In this document: positions 22,844-34,483 of the stretch, piece after piece
How the letters are laid out: each line of letters begins with the position of its first letter
Numbering within the stretch: the first letter of the stretch is position 1
NCBI GenBank assembly: GCA_023525715.1
Contig: CM042010.1
Coordinates: forward strand, 159,470,407 to 159,534,406
Length of the DNA stretch: 64,000 nucleotides
Direction of reading: 5' to 3'
Source of the DNA: Cichorium intybus
Lineage: Eukaryota; Streptophyta; Magnoliopsida; Asterales; Asteraceae
Notes under the pieces: generated by a model
Seen by the model: the letters and a program-made list of their open reading frames with translations, nothing else
Told to the model about the DNA's origin: nothing
Databases searched by the model: none
Translations under genes and position numbers: made by a program

Positions 22844-24468
22844 CTAATCTGAGGAATCAGAAGGAGGCCAGAAAAGATCTTCTACAGTCCACTCTTTGTC
22901 ATCATTAGGTTGACTTGTACCTTCTTGAAGATTTGGAAGGGGTATGCTTTCAGTTATTGTAGGAGGAGCTTCAAGCTGTGGGGTCTCGATAGGGTTGGAA
23001 CCTGTAACCCCATGATTATGGGCTAAAAACTGACTCGTTTGGGGAGTGTATAAGTAGGGAAGTGATGAGGAAGGGTTCCAATTCGGAACCAGTTGGGGGT
23101 AGCTATAAGAAGGAGGAAACCAGGCTAGGTTACCTGCAGAGTCTCCAAAATTCCCCTCACTCACAGGCTCGAGTAAACCAGGATTAATACCACTCATACC
23201 AGAATTATATGGCAGAGATTGCTGCTGTGTATGAGTTTTGGATGAAGTTTCCCCTTTTTCCAGAAATTTTCTTTTCTTATATTCAACCTTATGAGCAGCT
23301 TGTATCAGTTTCTTTGTGCCGTCTGTTAGACCCGATTGTGATCCTTCAATTATTGCTTCTTTCTCTTTTTTTAAGTTGGGTAATAAATCTTTCGATAATC
23401 CTGCTGCTCCACTAAACTCGTTACCAAATTCCTGTGACATAAATAACTTTAGTAATTACAACTTTATGATATATAAAAAAAATGTAATTCCTTACCTCAA
23501 CACGATCAATAAGAGTTTGCAGACTCTTAAGTTGTCGTTGGGGCCAATGTTCGATACCTAAATCTCTACAGCGTTTTTTTAACTGTGTCGATCCAATGTT
23601 GAGTTCTTTCGCAGCTTTCTCAATTGGTTCGTTAAAGTGTTCAGCTATTATTTCTCTACTTAATGAGTGTCTGAAACCTCTTCTACTGCCAGCTACTGTG
23701 GTTGTCGGAATTGAATGATTTAGTTCAAATGTATTATTATTATTTGGGATCATTTGAACATGATCCTGATTTTCTGAACCAAAGATGGACATTGATTCAT
23801 TAAAATTAGTAGCTTCTATTGGTGGTAATTGTTGGTTTTCAACTAAAAACTCAGGATTTTGAAATCCTTCTAGGTTCCTCTGAATCACTTGAAGGTGATT
23901 TTGGTATTGGAAACCAACCCCAAGTTCGGGATTCATTTCAATATTGATGTTATGAGTTGTTTGTAATTGACTTTCATTCTGAATGTCAGTCATGAATTCT
24001 TGATTCATGGGGATGATCTCACTACTCGTTGAGGGTACGTCGATGAATGGATTGTATCCAGATAGATCATCCACGGATGGGTCTACGAATAACAATTGTC
24101 AGATGATAATACAAAATTGATTATTTATAGAAGCAATCATTTAAAAGAATTTAACCTGGTAGAATGTATGGAGTCTGATCAAGTGTAACGTCTAAAGATG
24201 CGTGCACCGGATCTTCTGGGTTAATGTTCAGCTCGGGAAAATTTTCCGGCTCACCGTGGAGTTGCTATATTGGTAGTATATCTGGAAGACTGTACCATAA
24301 TTCAAAATCAAACAAAACATTAGAAAGACAATCGAAGTATGGATGATAGATGTCTAGAATGTTAGAGATACCGAACTCTATTAAGAATGCTTGGTTTGAA
24401 GTATCTTCTCCTTGCGGAAAACCAGGTCCAGGTTTCGACAGAGCACCCATTGAAGATCTGTTTTCCAT
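22844..24468 (-). pseudogene. captured RWP-RK (RKD-type) transcription factor gene, copy 1
   Basis: Three exons, antisense to the retrotransposon: 24156-24468, 23496-24082, 22844-23431. GT-AG introns of 73 and 64 bp, total 1488 bp, phases agreeing. Exon 1 starts MENRSSMGALSKPG. Exon 2 ends with the RWP-RK domain (about residues 241-300): LSREIIAEHFNEPIEKAAKE, LNIGSTQLKKRCRDLGI, then HWPQRQ where the family usually has RWPxRK, and LKSLQTLIDRV. Exon 3 carries the following KEKEAI...GTKKLIQAAHKV region and an acidic-aromatic C-terminus (EWTVEDLFWPP). RKD proteins are DNA-binding regulators best known from egg-cell and nitrogen-response studies. The only lesion seen is TAG at codon 68, most simply a CAG to TAG change, since the frame continues open afterwards. 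The introns lack frameshifts, so capture or decay is recent. Confidence 0.87.
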
Positions 24469-24900
24469 GACTCAGCTTTAAATATGAGTTCGCTTACGAA
24501 CAAACTAGTGATAAGAGAGGATGAGACTGAAAATGAAGGTGGACATGAATGATATTACATACCTGTATATATATAGCATCTTGCAGCTGGAACCGAAAGA
24601 GCACACGGAACTGAAGGGACATCTCACGTTTTATTACCGAAATTCAAACAAACTACAATAGGTGCGACTCTTCACTACCCTGAGTGCCGTTTCATTTTCA
24701 AAATTCGCTGCTTGACTTCGGTGATAACGGGATATTGAAGAGACTTTATGGAATAAATGTGAATATAGTGGTGTCGTTTATTGATTACTTTAATATACAG
24801 ACTGATGTACTCTGTTGATTATTAATGATGCGATGTCATATAAAACAAGTAAGTCGTTACCTATTGTCTTGGTGTTGAATTTCGAGGACGAAATTCTTAT

Positions 24901-24913
24901 AAGTGGGGGAGAG
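24901..24913 (+). promoter_or_regulatory. polypurine tract, copy 1
   Basis: AAGTGGGGGAGAG directly before LTR 2, the plus-strand primer of an LTR element. The second unit has the same tract at 30272-30284. Confidence 0.92.
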
Positions 24914-24914
24914 T

Positions 24915-27430
24915 TGTAACACCCTAAATATATTTTTTTAATTAACGTTAATTGATTTTTAGTTTATAAAAAAAATCATTTTAGCATGAATACTAAACGT
25001 CAACCGTTAGTTACGTTTTTAAAAGAAAATTGGGTAAAGTTTATTTAGAAAGCGATTTGAAGAATAACATTTCCGACCGTTACGACGAATAAAAAAAATA
25101 ATAATAATCCAAGGAATTTATTATATGTCAGAGGGGTGAAATGTGTCATTATAGAAACTTAAGTTGCAAGACTTATGGAACTTGGGTTCAAAGAAAATTA
25201 AGAATGAAAATTGAGGGACCATAATTGTTACTAACTCCTAGCCTAGTTGTATTTTTTTAGTGGAGCTGCTGTGCGAGAACTTTCTTTTCCTCTATCCCTC
25301 ATTTTCTCTTTTGGTTGCTGCTGTCCAACACATGAACTCAGCCCACTTTCTTCTTTTTCTTCTTCTCCGATCACCATCTTCACTACTACCTCCTCACCTC
25401 GTATTGCTGCAGCCGAGAAGTGTTATTCCGAGGATTTCAAATTCGTGGACAAAGGTGAAGACTTGGGAGGTAATTCCAGATGCTAGTTTAATGAAGTGAA
25501 GGAATGAGAAGATAAGAGGTAGGAGAAAATAAGAATTGGAGAACACCTTGATTGTTCTTTGATTCCCCATAGTAAGTGTCTCAATCTTGTGCTTCTTGTT
25601 TCTCATCATCACCACCATCTCCACTGTGGGATGAGTATATGGTTCTTTCCTTGTTGTTTCCATCTGATCTATCGGGTGCTTTTGATGTCATTTCAGGCCT
25701 TAGGGGTCTTATAGAAGGTGTTTATGGGTTAGGGATTGAAAAACCCAATCCTAATGTCATGTTTTGGAATTTTCGGATTTTCACTGTTTGGACATGTTCA
25801 TAGAAAAATCATATAAAATCATAGCAGTGTCATTTGGACTTGGAACTGGTGCCCAAAGTTTCGTGTCTGAGTTGGTTACATTTCATTAGTTTTGATTGAA
25901 GCCTGGAAATGCTCCTAACTTAGGTGAAAAGTGCTATTTGCACTGTTTGGTCCAGATCTGTCACGAACTAAGTCATCTGTTTTGTGAATATCACTAAAAA
26001 TCATAAAAAAATCATATGGGGGTGAGGTCAGTGGCATTAGTTCAGGTTGGAAGTCTAGTTTGTCCTTAGCAAATTTCAGAATCCAGTTCTTAATCCATTT
26101 AGAGCGGCTATTATTTCTTTAAGGTGTGGTTCAGCTTGTTGATTGATCACATCAGTTCACCGGAGAAATTCACGGTTAATTATAGAAAAATGAAAATGAC
26201 TTGAGGTCAGGCCTGTAGTCTTGTATTAGTGTCTAGTTAATGTCATATTTTTCTCAGAGCCTAATGATGACACTTTCTAGGTTCAAAGTTGCAAACTTTG
26301 CAACCTGGTCCAAAATTCAGCATGCTGTCAAGGTCCAAATGTGGGTGTGAGTCATAATTATAACTAAGGATGGTACAAAAGAGTTCTTAACACTTATAAA
26401 ATGACAAGTATAAGTATGTCATAATTATTAACATTGGTGAATTAAATATAAGAAGTTAATGGCCTCATGTGTGATGTATGATACAAGTATCTATATATAA
26501 AGTAAGGTTAGCTAGTATGCGTTGTAGTAACTTAATATACCTTATAGGAGTATAAGGTGTGCGGTGTGCGGGTTTGAGCTTGGTTGGATTTGCGGAGTTG
26601 CCGCACAGATTTCTGCATTGCCGACTCGAGGTGAGTTTCTCACTACACTGTATGGATGTTATATGTGCTTTTCTGTAGTTATGTATGTTTGTATGATGTT
26701 TGTGGATAATACATTCTTGTTATAGTTGTATGGGTTGGGGTATGGTGTGTGGTTAGTACTAGACGTGTCAAGGTCTAATGTGTAGAGAATACAGGCTCGA
26801 CGTACTGAGCAATTTAGAGATGTCCGCAAGATGCACTGAGCAGATACGCATGGCTCGACGTACAGAGTATGCGCGGCTCTGAGTGCTAAGCAGTGGGGTT
26901 CAATTTATTGAGCAGATACGCATGACTCGACGTACAGAGTATGCGCGGCTCTGAGGGTTGAATTGTCTATTGAGCAGATACGCATGACTCTACGAACAGA
27001 GTATGCGCGGCTCGAAATGCTGAATAGGAGAGTATAACTCAACGTACTGGGTAGAGCAGATTATGTGTTTATTTTACTGTGATGTATGGTTGTATTTTTA
27101 TAGGGGTTGAGTATGTGTAACTGACATGCTGCGTATGTGTTGGAACTCACTAAGCTATGTGCTTAACCTTTCCCTATTAAATTATTATTTCAGGTTGTAC
27201 AGGTGGGAACGACGGCTAGGCATGACGGGTACACACTGATGCAGCTTCTTTTGAAAATTTAAATTGAGTTGACTTTGTCTTGTTGACTTCCGCTGCTGGA
27301 CTAATTTGGTATTAAATGTGTTTTTAAAATAATTAAAGATTTTGAGTTATAATTATAAACATAATGTATTTTTTTTACTAAAATTGTTTTATTATTTATT
27401 TTAAAATTGTTTAAAAACTGGGACGTTACA
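24915..27430 (+). repeat. LTR 2 (central, recombinant-looking)
   Basis: 2516 bp. At all seven substitution sites and both homopolymers that separate LTR 1 from LTR 3 it matches LTR 3. At the one LTR 3-specific site near the 3' end (27418, C) it matches LTR 1. This is the pattern expected of a crossover between a 3' and a 5' LTR, with the breakpoint between about 27049 and 27418. Confidence 0.93.
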
Positions 27431-27433
27431 AGT

Positions 27434-27445
27434 TGGTATCAGAGC
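27434..27445 (+). promoter_or_regulatory. primer binding site, copy 2
   Basis: TGGTATCAGAGC, four bases after LTR 2, identical to that of the first unit. Confidence 0.93.
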
Positions 27446-28214
27446 AATAGCTTGAGTGAATCAAACTCACTTGGTGGGTTTTGATCTCAAGCTTGAGACT
27501 TAAAAGTTTTCTTTAAATATATTTTTTTACAAGAAATTAAAAGTTGTTTTTCGAGTAACATGTTAAATGAATATTGTTGCTAAGACGCAGTGTGTACCGC
27601 CAGCCGACGTCAGTGGGGAAAATGTTTAAGTGCTTAGCTTTTGTTGATGTTTCTATAATATATGATATATGTATGCTTGATTGCCTGCTAGAAAACCACA
27701 CATTGGTGTACAATTACTTGTTGCCTGTTATTGTGAATAAATGTTAATGTGGATATGTTGTTTAAGGATTGTCATTAAAGTGTAGACAGTAGGGACTAAA
27801 TTGTCCTAAAATGTTTGAGTTGACCCTATTTTATGTTCCTTTTTTTTGTTGTATCTGTAAGGTAGATCCTTTTTATTTGAAAGATTTTCTAATTCAATAA
27901 TTGTATACAACTATGTTTGTGAAATAACCTGGGGTATATGTTTTTTAAATTATCAGAAAGAAGTAAATTGGGGACTTCTGGACAAGTCCTGGAACGGACG
28001 TGGATAGGTGTGGAAGGTAGTAGTAGAGCTCCTACTATTGAAAGCACAGGATCCGCGTTCGAATCGGGAGTTGGTCATGAGGAATCCAATTAGCTAAGGG
28101 TGTGGGTAGTTATATAAAAAAAAAAATAAGTAAAAGTAGTAACACGACGATACATGTGATCCATTACTAAAATTTTATATTAATACATTAAGAAAAGTTT
28201 ATAGAACTACTAAC

Positions 28215-29839
28215 CTAATCTGAGGAATCAGAAGGAGGCCAGAAAAGATCTTCTACAGTCCACTCTTTGTCATCATTAGGTTGACTTGTACCTTCTTGAA
28301 GATTTGGAAGGGGTATGCTTTCAGTTATTGTAGGAGGAGCTTCAAGCTGTGGGGTCTCGATAGGGTTGGAACCTGTAACCCCATGATTATGGGCTAAAAA
28401 CTGACTCGTTTGGGGAGTGTATAAGTAGGGAAGTGATGAGGAAGGGTTCCAATTCGGAACCAGTTGGGGGTAGCTATAAGAAGGAGGAAACCAGGCTAGG
28501 TTACCTGCAGAGTCTCCAAAATTCCCCTCACTCACAGGCTCGAGTAAACCAGGATTAATACCACTCATACCAGAATTATATGGCAGAGATTGCTGCTGTG
28601 TATGAGTTTTGGATGAAGTTTCCCCTTTTTCCAGAAATTTTCTTTTCTTATATTCAACCTTATGAGCAGCTTGTATCAGTTTCTTTGTGCCGTCTGTTAG
28701 ACCCGATTGTGATCCTTCAATTATTGCTTCTTTCTCTTTTTTTAAGTTGGGTAATAAATCTTTCGATAATCCTGCTGCTCCACTAAACTCGTTACCAAAT
28801 TCCTGTGACATAAATAACTTTAGTAATTACAACTTTATGATATATAAAAAAAATGTAATTCCTTACCTCAACACGATCAATAAGAGTTTGCAGACTCTTA
28901 AGTTGTCGTTGGGGCCAATGTTCGATACCTAAATCTCTACAGCGTTTTTTTAACTGTGTCGATCCAATGTTGAGTTCTTTCGCAGCTTTCTCAATTGGTT
29001 CGTTAAAGTGTTCAGCTATTATTTCTCTACTTAATGAGTGTCTGAAACCTCTTCTACTGCCAGCTACTGTGGTTGTCGGAATTGAATGATTTAGTTCAAA
29101 TGTATTATTATTATTTGGGATCATTTGAACATGATCCTGATTTTCTGAACCAAAGATGGACATTGATTCATTAAAATTAGTAGCTTCTATTGGTGGTAAT
29201 TGTTGGTTTTCAACTAAAAACTCAGGATTTTGAAATCCTTCTAGGTTCCTCTGAATCACTTGAAGGTGATTTTGGTATTGGAAACCAACCCCAAGTTCGG
29301 GATTCATTTCAATATTGATGTTATGAGTTGTTTGTAATTGACTTTCATTCTGAATGTCAGTCATGAATTCTTGATTCATGGGGATGATCTCACTACTCGT
29401 TGAGGGTACGTCGATGAATGGATTGTATCCAGATAGATCATCCACGGATGGGTCTACGAATAACAATTGTCAGATGATAATACAAAATTGATTATTTATA
29501 GAAGCAATCATTTAAAAGAATTTAACCTGGTAGAATGTATGGAGTCTGATCAAGTGTAACGTCTAAAGATGCGTGCACCGGATCTTCTGGGTTAATGTTC
29601 AGCTCGGGAAAATTTTCCGGCTCACCGTGGAGTTGCTATATTGGTAGTATATCTGGAAGACTGTACCATAATTCAAAATCAAACAAAACATTAGAAAGAC
29701 AATCGAAGTATGGATGATAGATGTCTAGAATGTTAGAGATACCGAACTCTATTAAGAATGCTTGGTTTGAAGTATCTTCTCCTTGCGGAAAACCAGGTCC
29801 AGGTTTCGACAGAGCACCCATTGAAGATCTGTTTTCCAT
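28215..29839 (-). pseudogene. captured RWP-RK (RKD-type) transcription factor gene, copy 2
   Basis: Exons 29527-29839, 28867-29453, 28215-28802. I see no difference in its coding exons from copy 1, including the TAG at codon 68, so the stop arose before the duplication. It lies between LTR 2 and LTR 3 and runs against them. Translation might restart at a downstream ATG and retain the RWP-RK domain, for example in exon 2, but nothing here shows expression. Confidence 0.87.
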
Positions 29840-30285
29840 GACTCAGCTTTAAATATGAGTTCGCTTACGAACAAACTAGTGATAAGAGAGGATGAGACTG
29901 AAAATGAAGGTGGACATGAATGATATTACATACCTGTATATATATAGCATCTTGCAGCTGGAACCGAAAGAGCACACGGAACTGAAGGGACATCTCACGT
30001 TTTATTACCGAAATTCAAACAAACTACAATAGGTGCGACTCTTCACTACCCTGAGTGCCGTTTCATTTTCAAAATTCGCTGCTTGACTTCGGTGATAACG
30101 GGATATTGAAGAGACTTTATGGAATAAATGTGAATATAGTGGTGTCGTTTATTGATTACTTTAATATACAGACTGATGTACTCTGTTGATTATTAATGAT
30201 GCGATGTCATATAAAACAAGTAAGTCGTTACCTATTGTCTTGGTGTTGAATTTCGAGGACGAAATTCTTATAAGTGGGGGAGAGT

Positions 30286-32801
30286 TGTAACACCCTAAAT
30301 ATATTTTTTTAATTAACGTTAATTGATTTTTAGTTTATAAAAAAAATCATTTTAGCATGAATACTAAACGTCAACCGTTAGTTACGTTTTTAAAAGAAAA
30401 TTGGGTAAAGTTTATTTAGAAAGCGATTTGAAGAATAACATTTCCGACCGTTACGACGAATAAAAAAAATAATAATAATCCAAGGAATTTATTATATGTC
30501 AGAGGGGTGAAATGTGTCATTATAGAAACTTAAGTTGCAAGACTTATGGAACTTGGGTTCAAAGAAAATTAAGAATGAAAATTGAGGGACCATAATTGTT
30601 ACTAACTCCTAGCCTAGTTGTATTTTTTTAGTGGAGCTGCTGTGCGAGAACTTTCTTTTCCTCTATCCCTCATTTTCTCTTTTGGTTGCTGCTGTCCAAC
30701 ACATGAACTCAGCCCACTTTCTTCTTTTTCTTCTTCTCCGATCACCATCTTCACTACTACCTCCTCACCTCGTATTGCTGCAGCCGAGAAGTGTTATTCC
30801 GAGGATTTCAAATTCGTGGACAAAGGTGAAGACTTGGGAGGTAATTCCAGATGCTAGTTTAATGAAGTGAAGGAATGAGAAGATAAGAGGTAGGAGAAAA
30901 TAAGAATTGGAGAACACCTTGATTGTTCTTTGATTCCCCATAGTAAGTGTCTCAATCTTGTGCTTCTTGTTTCTCATCATCACCACCATCTCCACTGTGG
31001 GATGAGTATATGGTTCTTTCCTTGTTGTTTCCATCTGATCTATCGGGTGCTTTTGATGTCATTTCAGGCCTTAGGGGTCTTATAGAAGGTGTTTATGGGT
31101 TAGGGATTGAAAAACCCAATCCTAATGTCATGTTTTGGAATTTTCGGATTTTCACTGTTTGGACATGTTCATAGAAAAATCATATAAAATCATAGCAGTG
31201 TCATTTGGACTTGGAACTGGTGCCCAAAGTTTCGTGTCTGAGTTGGTTACATTTCATTAGTTTTGATTGAAGCCTGGAAATGCTCCTAACTTAGGTGAAA
31301 AGTGCTATTTGCACTGTTTGGTCCAGATCTGTCACGAACTAAGTCATCTGTTTTGTGAATATCACTAAAAATCATAAAAAAATCATATGGGGGTGAGGTC
31401 AGTGGCATTAGTTCAGGTTGGAAGTCTAGTTTGTCCTTAGCAAATTTCAGAATCCAGTTCTTAATCCATTTAGAGCGGCTATTATTTCTTTAAGGTGTGG
31501 TTCAGCTTGTTGATTGATCACATCAGTTCACCGGAGAAATTCACGGTTAATTATAGAAAAATGAAAATGACTTGAGGTCAGGCCTGTAGTCTTGTATTAG
31601 TGTCTAGTTAATGTCATATTTTTCTCAGAGCCTAATGATGACACTTTCTAGGTTCAAAGTTGCAAACTTTGCAACCTGGTCCAAAATTCAGCATGCTGTC
31701 AAGGTCCAAATGTGGGTGTGAGTCATAATTATAACTAAGGATGGTACAAAAGAGTTCTTAACACTTATAAAATGACAAGTATAAGTATGTCATAATTATT
31801 AACATTGGTGAATTAAATATAAGAAGTTAATGGCCTCATGTGTGATGTATGATACAAGTATCTATATATAAAGTAAGGTTAGCTAGTATGCGTTGTAGTA
31901 ACTTAATATACCTTATAGGAGTATAAGGTGTGCGGTGTGCGGGTTTGAGCTTGGTTGGATTTGCGGAGTTGCCGCACAGATTTCTGCATTGCCGACTCGA
32001 GGTGAGTTTCTCACTACACTGTATGGATGTTATATGTGCTTTTCTGTAGTTATGTATGTTTGTATGATGTTTGTGGATAATACATTCTTGTTATAGTTGT
32101 ATGGGTTGGGGTATGGTGTGTGGTTAGTACTAGACGTGTCAAGGTCTAATGTGTAGAGAATACAGGCTCGACGTACTGAGCAATTTAGAGATGTCCGCAA
32201 GATGCACTGAGCAGATACGCATGGCTCGACGTACAGAGTATGCGCGGCTCTGAGTGCTAAGCAGTGGGGTTCAATTTATTGAGCAGATACGCATGACTCG
32301 ACGTACAGAGTATGCGCGGCTCTGAGGGTTGAATTGTCTATTGAGCAGATACGCATGACTCTACGAACAGAGTATGCGCGGCTCGAAATGCTGAATAGGA
32401 GAGTATAACTCAACGTACTGGGTAGAGCAGATTATGTGTTTATTTTACTGTGATGTATGGTTGTATTTTTATAGGGGTTGAGTATGTGTAACTGACATGC
32501 TGCGTATGTGTTGGAACTCACTAAGCTATGTGCTTAACCTTTCCCTATTAAATTATTATTTCAGGTTGTACAGGTGGGAACGACGGCTAGGCATGACGGG
32601 TACACACTGATGCAGCTTCTTTTGAAAATTTAAATTGAGTTGACTTTGTCTTGTTGACTTCCGCTGCTGGACTAATTTGGTATTAAATGTGTTTTTAAAA
32701 TAATTAAAGATTTTGAGTTATAATTATAAACATAATGTATTTTTTTTACTAAAATTGTTTTATTATTTATTTTAAAATTGTTTAAAAATTGGGACGTTAC
32801 A
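30286..32801 (+). repeat. LTR 3 (3' LTR)
   Basis: 2516 bp, ending GACGTTACA and followed directly by the second CTTGA. One private substitution (32789, T instead of C) near the 3' end. Confidence 0.95.
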
Positions 32802-32806
32802 CTTGA
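32802..32806. repeat. target-site duplication CTTGA (right)
   Basis: Matches 19539-19543. CTT GAT here continues the split hAT transposase frame. Confidence 0.95.
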
Positions 32807-33582
32807 TAATATGAACTTCTTGTTGCATGTTGTTGTGGTGTTAGATCCCCACAACAAAATGTGTTATTTAGAATATTGTTTAGAGATGATTTATGGCAAG
32901 AATTTTTCTAACACAAAAGAAATTTTGGAGCGCGTGAGTAAGACATTGGAGGATTTGTTCGGTCACTTCAAGAACAAAATGGGGAGAGAAAAATCCGAAA
33001 AGATAAACGCTACATCATCTTCTACACATGTCCCTAGTTATTTTGGTAGTGAGCACGAGGTTAATTTGGAAGATGATTTTGCTAGGTTCTTGGAACAACG
33101 TGGACAAGGGGTTAATAAGACGGAAGTGGAGGTTTATTTATCGAATGCAATGGAGAATATGATAGAAAATTTTGATGTTTTAAGTTTGTGGAAACTTAAT
33201 TCAGTTAAGTTTCATATACTCTCCCAAGTGGTAAGACATGTGTTAGGAATGTCGATCTCTACAGTTGCATCAGAATCGACATGTAGTACGGGAGGGTGGG
33301 TGATTGATTTTTTTTAGAAGCTCAATTACCACTGTAATCGTAGAAGCTTTGATTTACACGCAGAATTGGATACGGTCCACCCCGACTGATATTCAATTTA
33401 AAGACATGTCAGCTAAATGTTTGGAAGATATACGAGAAAAGTTGGAGCATATAGAAACTAGCAAATGTTTTCTGATATATTTTTACATAATTATAATTTT
33501 TTTAATTCATACTATTATATGTTTTTTTTTGTTTGCAGATGAACTTGGAAATGGTCAAACCATTAATATGGATGAAGATTGA
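32802..33582 (+). pseudogene. hAT transposase, C-terminal fragment (dimerisation domain)
   Basis: Continues the fragment ending at 19538. It reads LDNMNFLLHVVVVLDPHNKM, later VEVYLSNAMENM, FDVLSLWKLNS and ILSQVVRHVLGMSISTVASE, then STGG and, after a one-base shift in a T8 run near 33309-33316, FRSSITTVIVEALIYTQNW. This is the conserved hAT C-terminal dimerisation motif of the plant RICESLEEPER/Daysleeper type. A short intron-like segment (about 33466-33539) separates it from the last coding piece. With the stop and frameshift upstream, the gene is dead. A domesticated role is unlikely. Confidence 0.9.
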
Positions 33583-34198
33583 GGAATGCGGTTTTACATT
33601 TAGTAAGTTGGCAATTGTAATTGTATTTTTGTTCATTTGTTGTGGTATTTTAATTATAAGTTATTAAGTTATAATGTATAGTAATACCAACAAACATGCC
33701 AACATACTTTAAGTTTCATTGTGGTATATGTCTTCTTTTTTGTAGATGAATTTGGAACTTGGAACATGGATGTGGAATGGATGACATTTGACAATTCAGC
33801 ATTTTGAGAAGTTTGTAATGGTTTATTTGTATTTGTGGTTGTTTATGACGTTGTCTTTATGTCGTTAAGTTTGTGGTTGTTTGTGTTAGAAATCGTTCTT
33901 TACTTGTTTTAGACTTTATTTTGTTATTTTTGTGGACTTTAAACTTGGGGTTGTTAATGACTTAATGTTGCTTTAAATTTGATTGTTTAAGACTTTAAGA
34001 TACTTTAATTGAGTTTAGTTTGATTTTGCCTTAAAAGTGAATGTTTTTTGGTGTGTTTTGATGGAAATTGGAAATTGGGTTCAAACCCAATGGGTTGAAA
34101 ACTAAAAAACCAGAAAACCGAATGGGTTGAAAAACCGAACAACAAACTTTATGGGTTTGGGTTCGGTTTTACCTCAAAACCGACCCATGCTCACCCCA
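33583..34198 (+). mobile_element. 3' part and right terminus of the hAT element
   Basis: Non-coding 3' region with AACCGAATGGG and GGTTCGGTTTT words, ending TGCTCACCCC (34188-34197), the same terminal word as the elements at 1-524 and 11621-12298. With the 13.3-kb array removed, the hAT element would be about 1.8 kb (from about 19119), so it is internally deleted. Confidence 0.7.
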
Positions 34199-34347
34199 CT
34201 TAACAAGTATAAGCTTCTTGAACAAGGGCAAGCAAAGTATCCCAGGAATTATAGGGTTCTTTTTTATGTCAAAAGCCTCTGTAGCAAACAGATACAAGCA
34301 ACTGGTATAGTTGCCCCATTTACAACTATTTCACATTTCATCAAAAC

Positions 34348-34349
<2 letters not shown>

Positions 34350-34383
<34 letters not shown>
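34350..34383. repeat. poly(A) run
   Basis: About 34 consecutive A just downstream of the kinesin stop codon (the gene runs on the minus strand, so its transcript would have U here). Confidence 0.95.
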
Positions 34384-34384
<1 letters not shown>

Positions 34385-34483
34385 GTAGTTAAGCCCTCTC
34401 ATCACTCTCACTCACTCTCTATGTGGAAAAAAATCAAAAAAATCAAAGAAATCAAATAAATCAGAAGCACCTCTTACTCTTCA

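Larger units (their letters stand above)
19544..32801 (+). mobile_element. tandem Ty3/gypsy-type non-autonomous LTR retrotransposon (LTR-INT-LTR-INT-LTR) carrying RWP-RK gene
   Basis: Three 2516-bp LTRs (TGTAACACCC...GGGACGTTACA) alternate with two 2855-bp internal regions with a period of exactly 5371 bp. Each internal region starts with a primer site (TGGTATCAGAGC) and ends with a purine tract. No gag, protease, RT, RNase H or integrase sequence is present, so it would need another element's proteins. The sequence before the purine tract (TTTCGAGGACGAAATTC) is the conserved 3' phrase of plant Del/Tekay-type Ty3 elements, the likely helper lineage (inference). The cargo is an antisense RWP-RK gene. 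A false duplication in assembly remains possible. Confidence 0.93.

Noticed and set aside
24240..24310. A 31-bp intron that would splice out the TAG of the captured RWP-RK gene (GTACAG...ATATAG)
   Set aside because: The borders fit GT-AG, but the length is below what plant splicing normally allows, and removing 31 bp shifts the frame.
32802..33582. A domesticated (DAYSLEEPER-like) hAT host gene
   Set aside because: A stop, two frameshifts and a 13-kb insertion break the coding region.
19119..34198. An 8-bp target duplication for the outer hAT element (TTTAACTG and CTTAACAA)
   Set aside because: Only five of eight bases agree, and the left terminus is itself uncertain.
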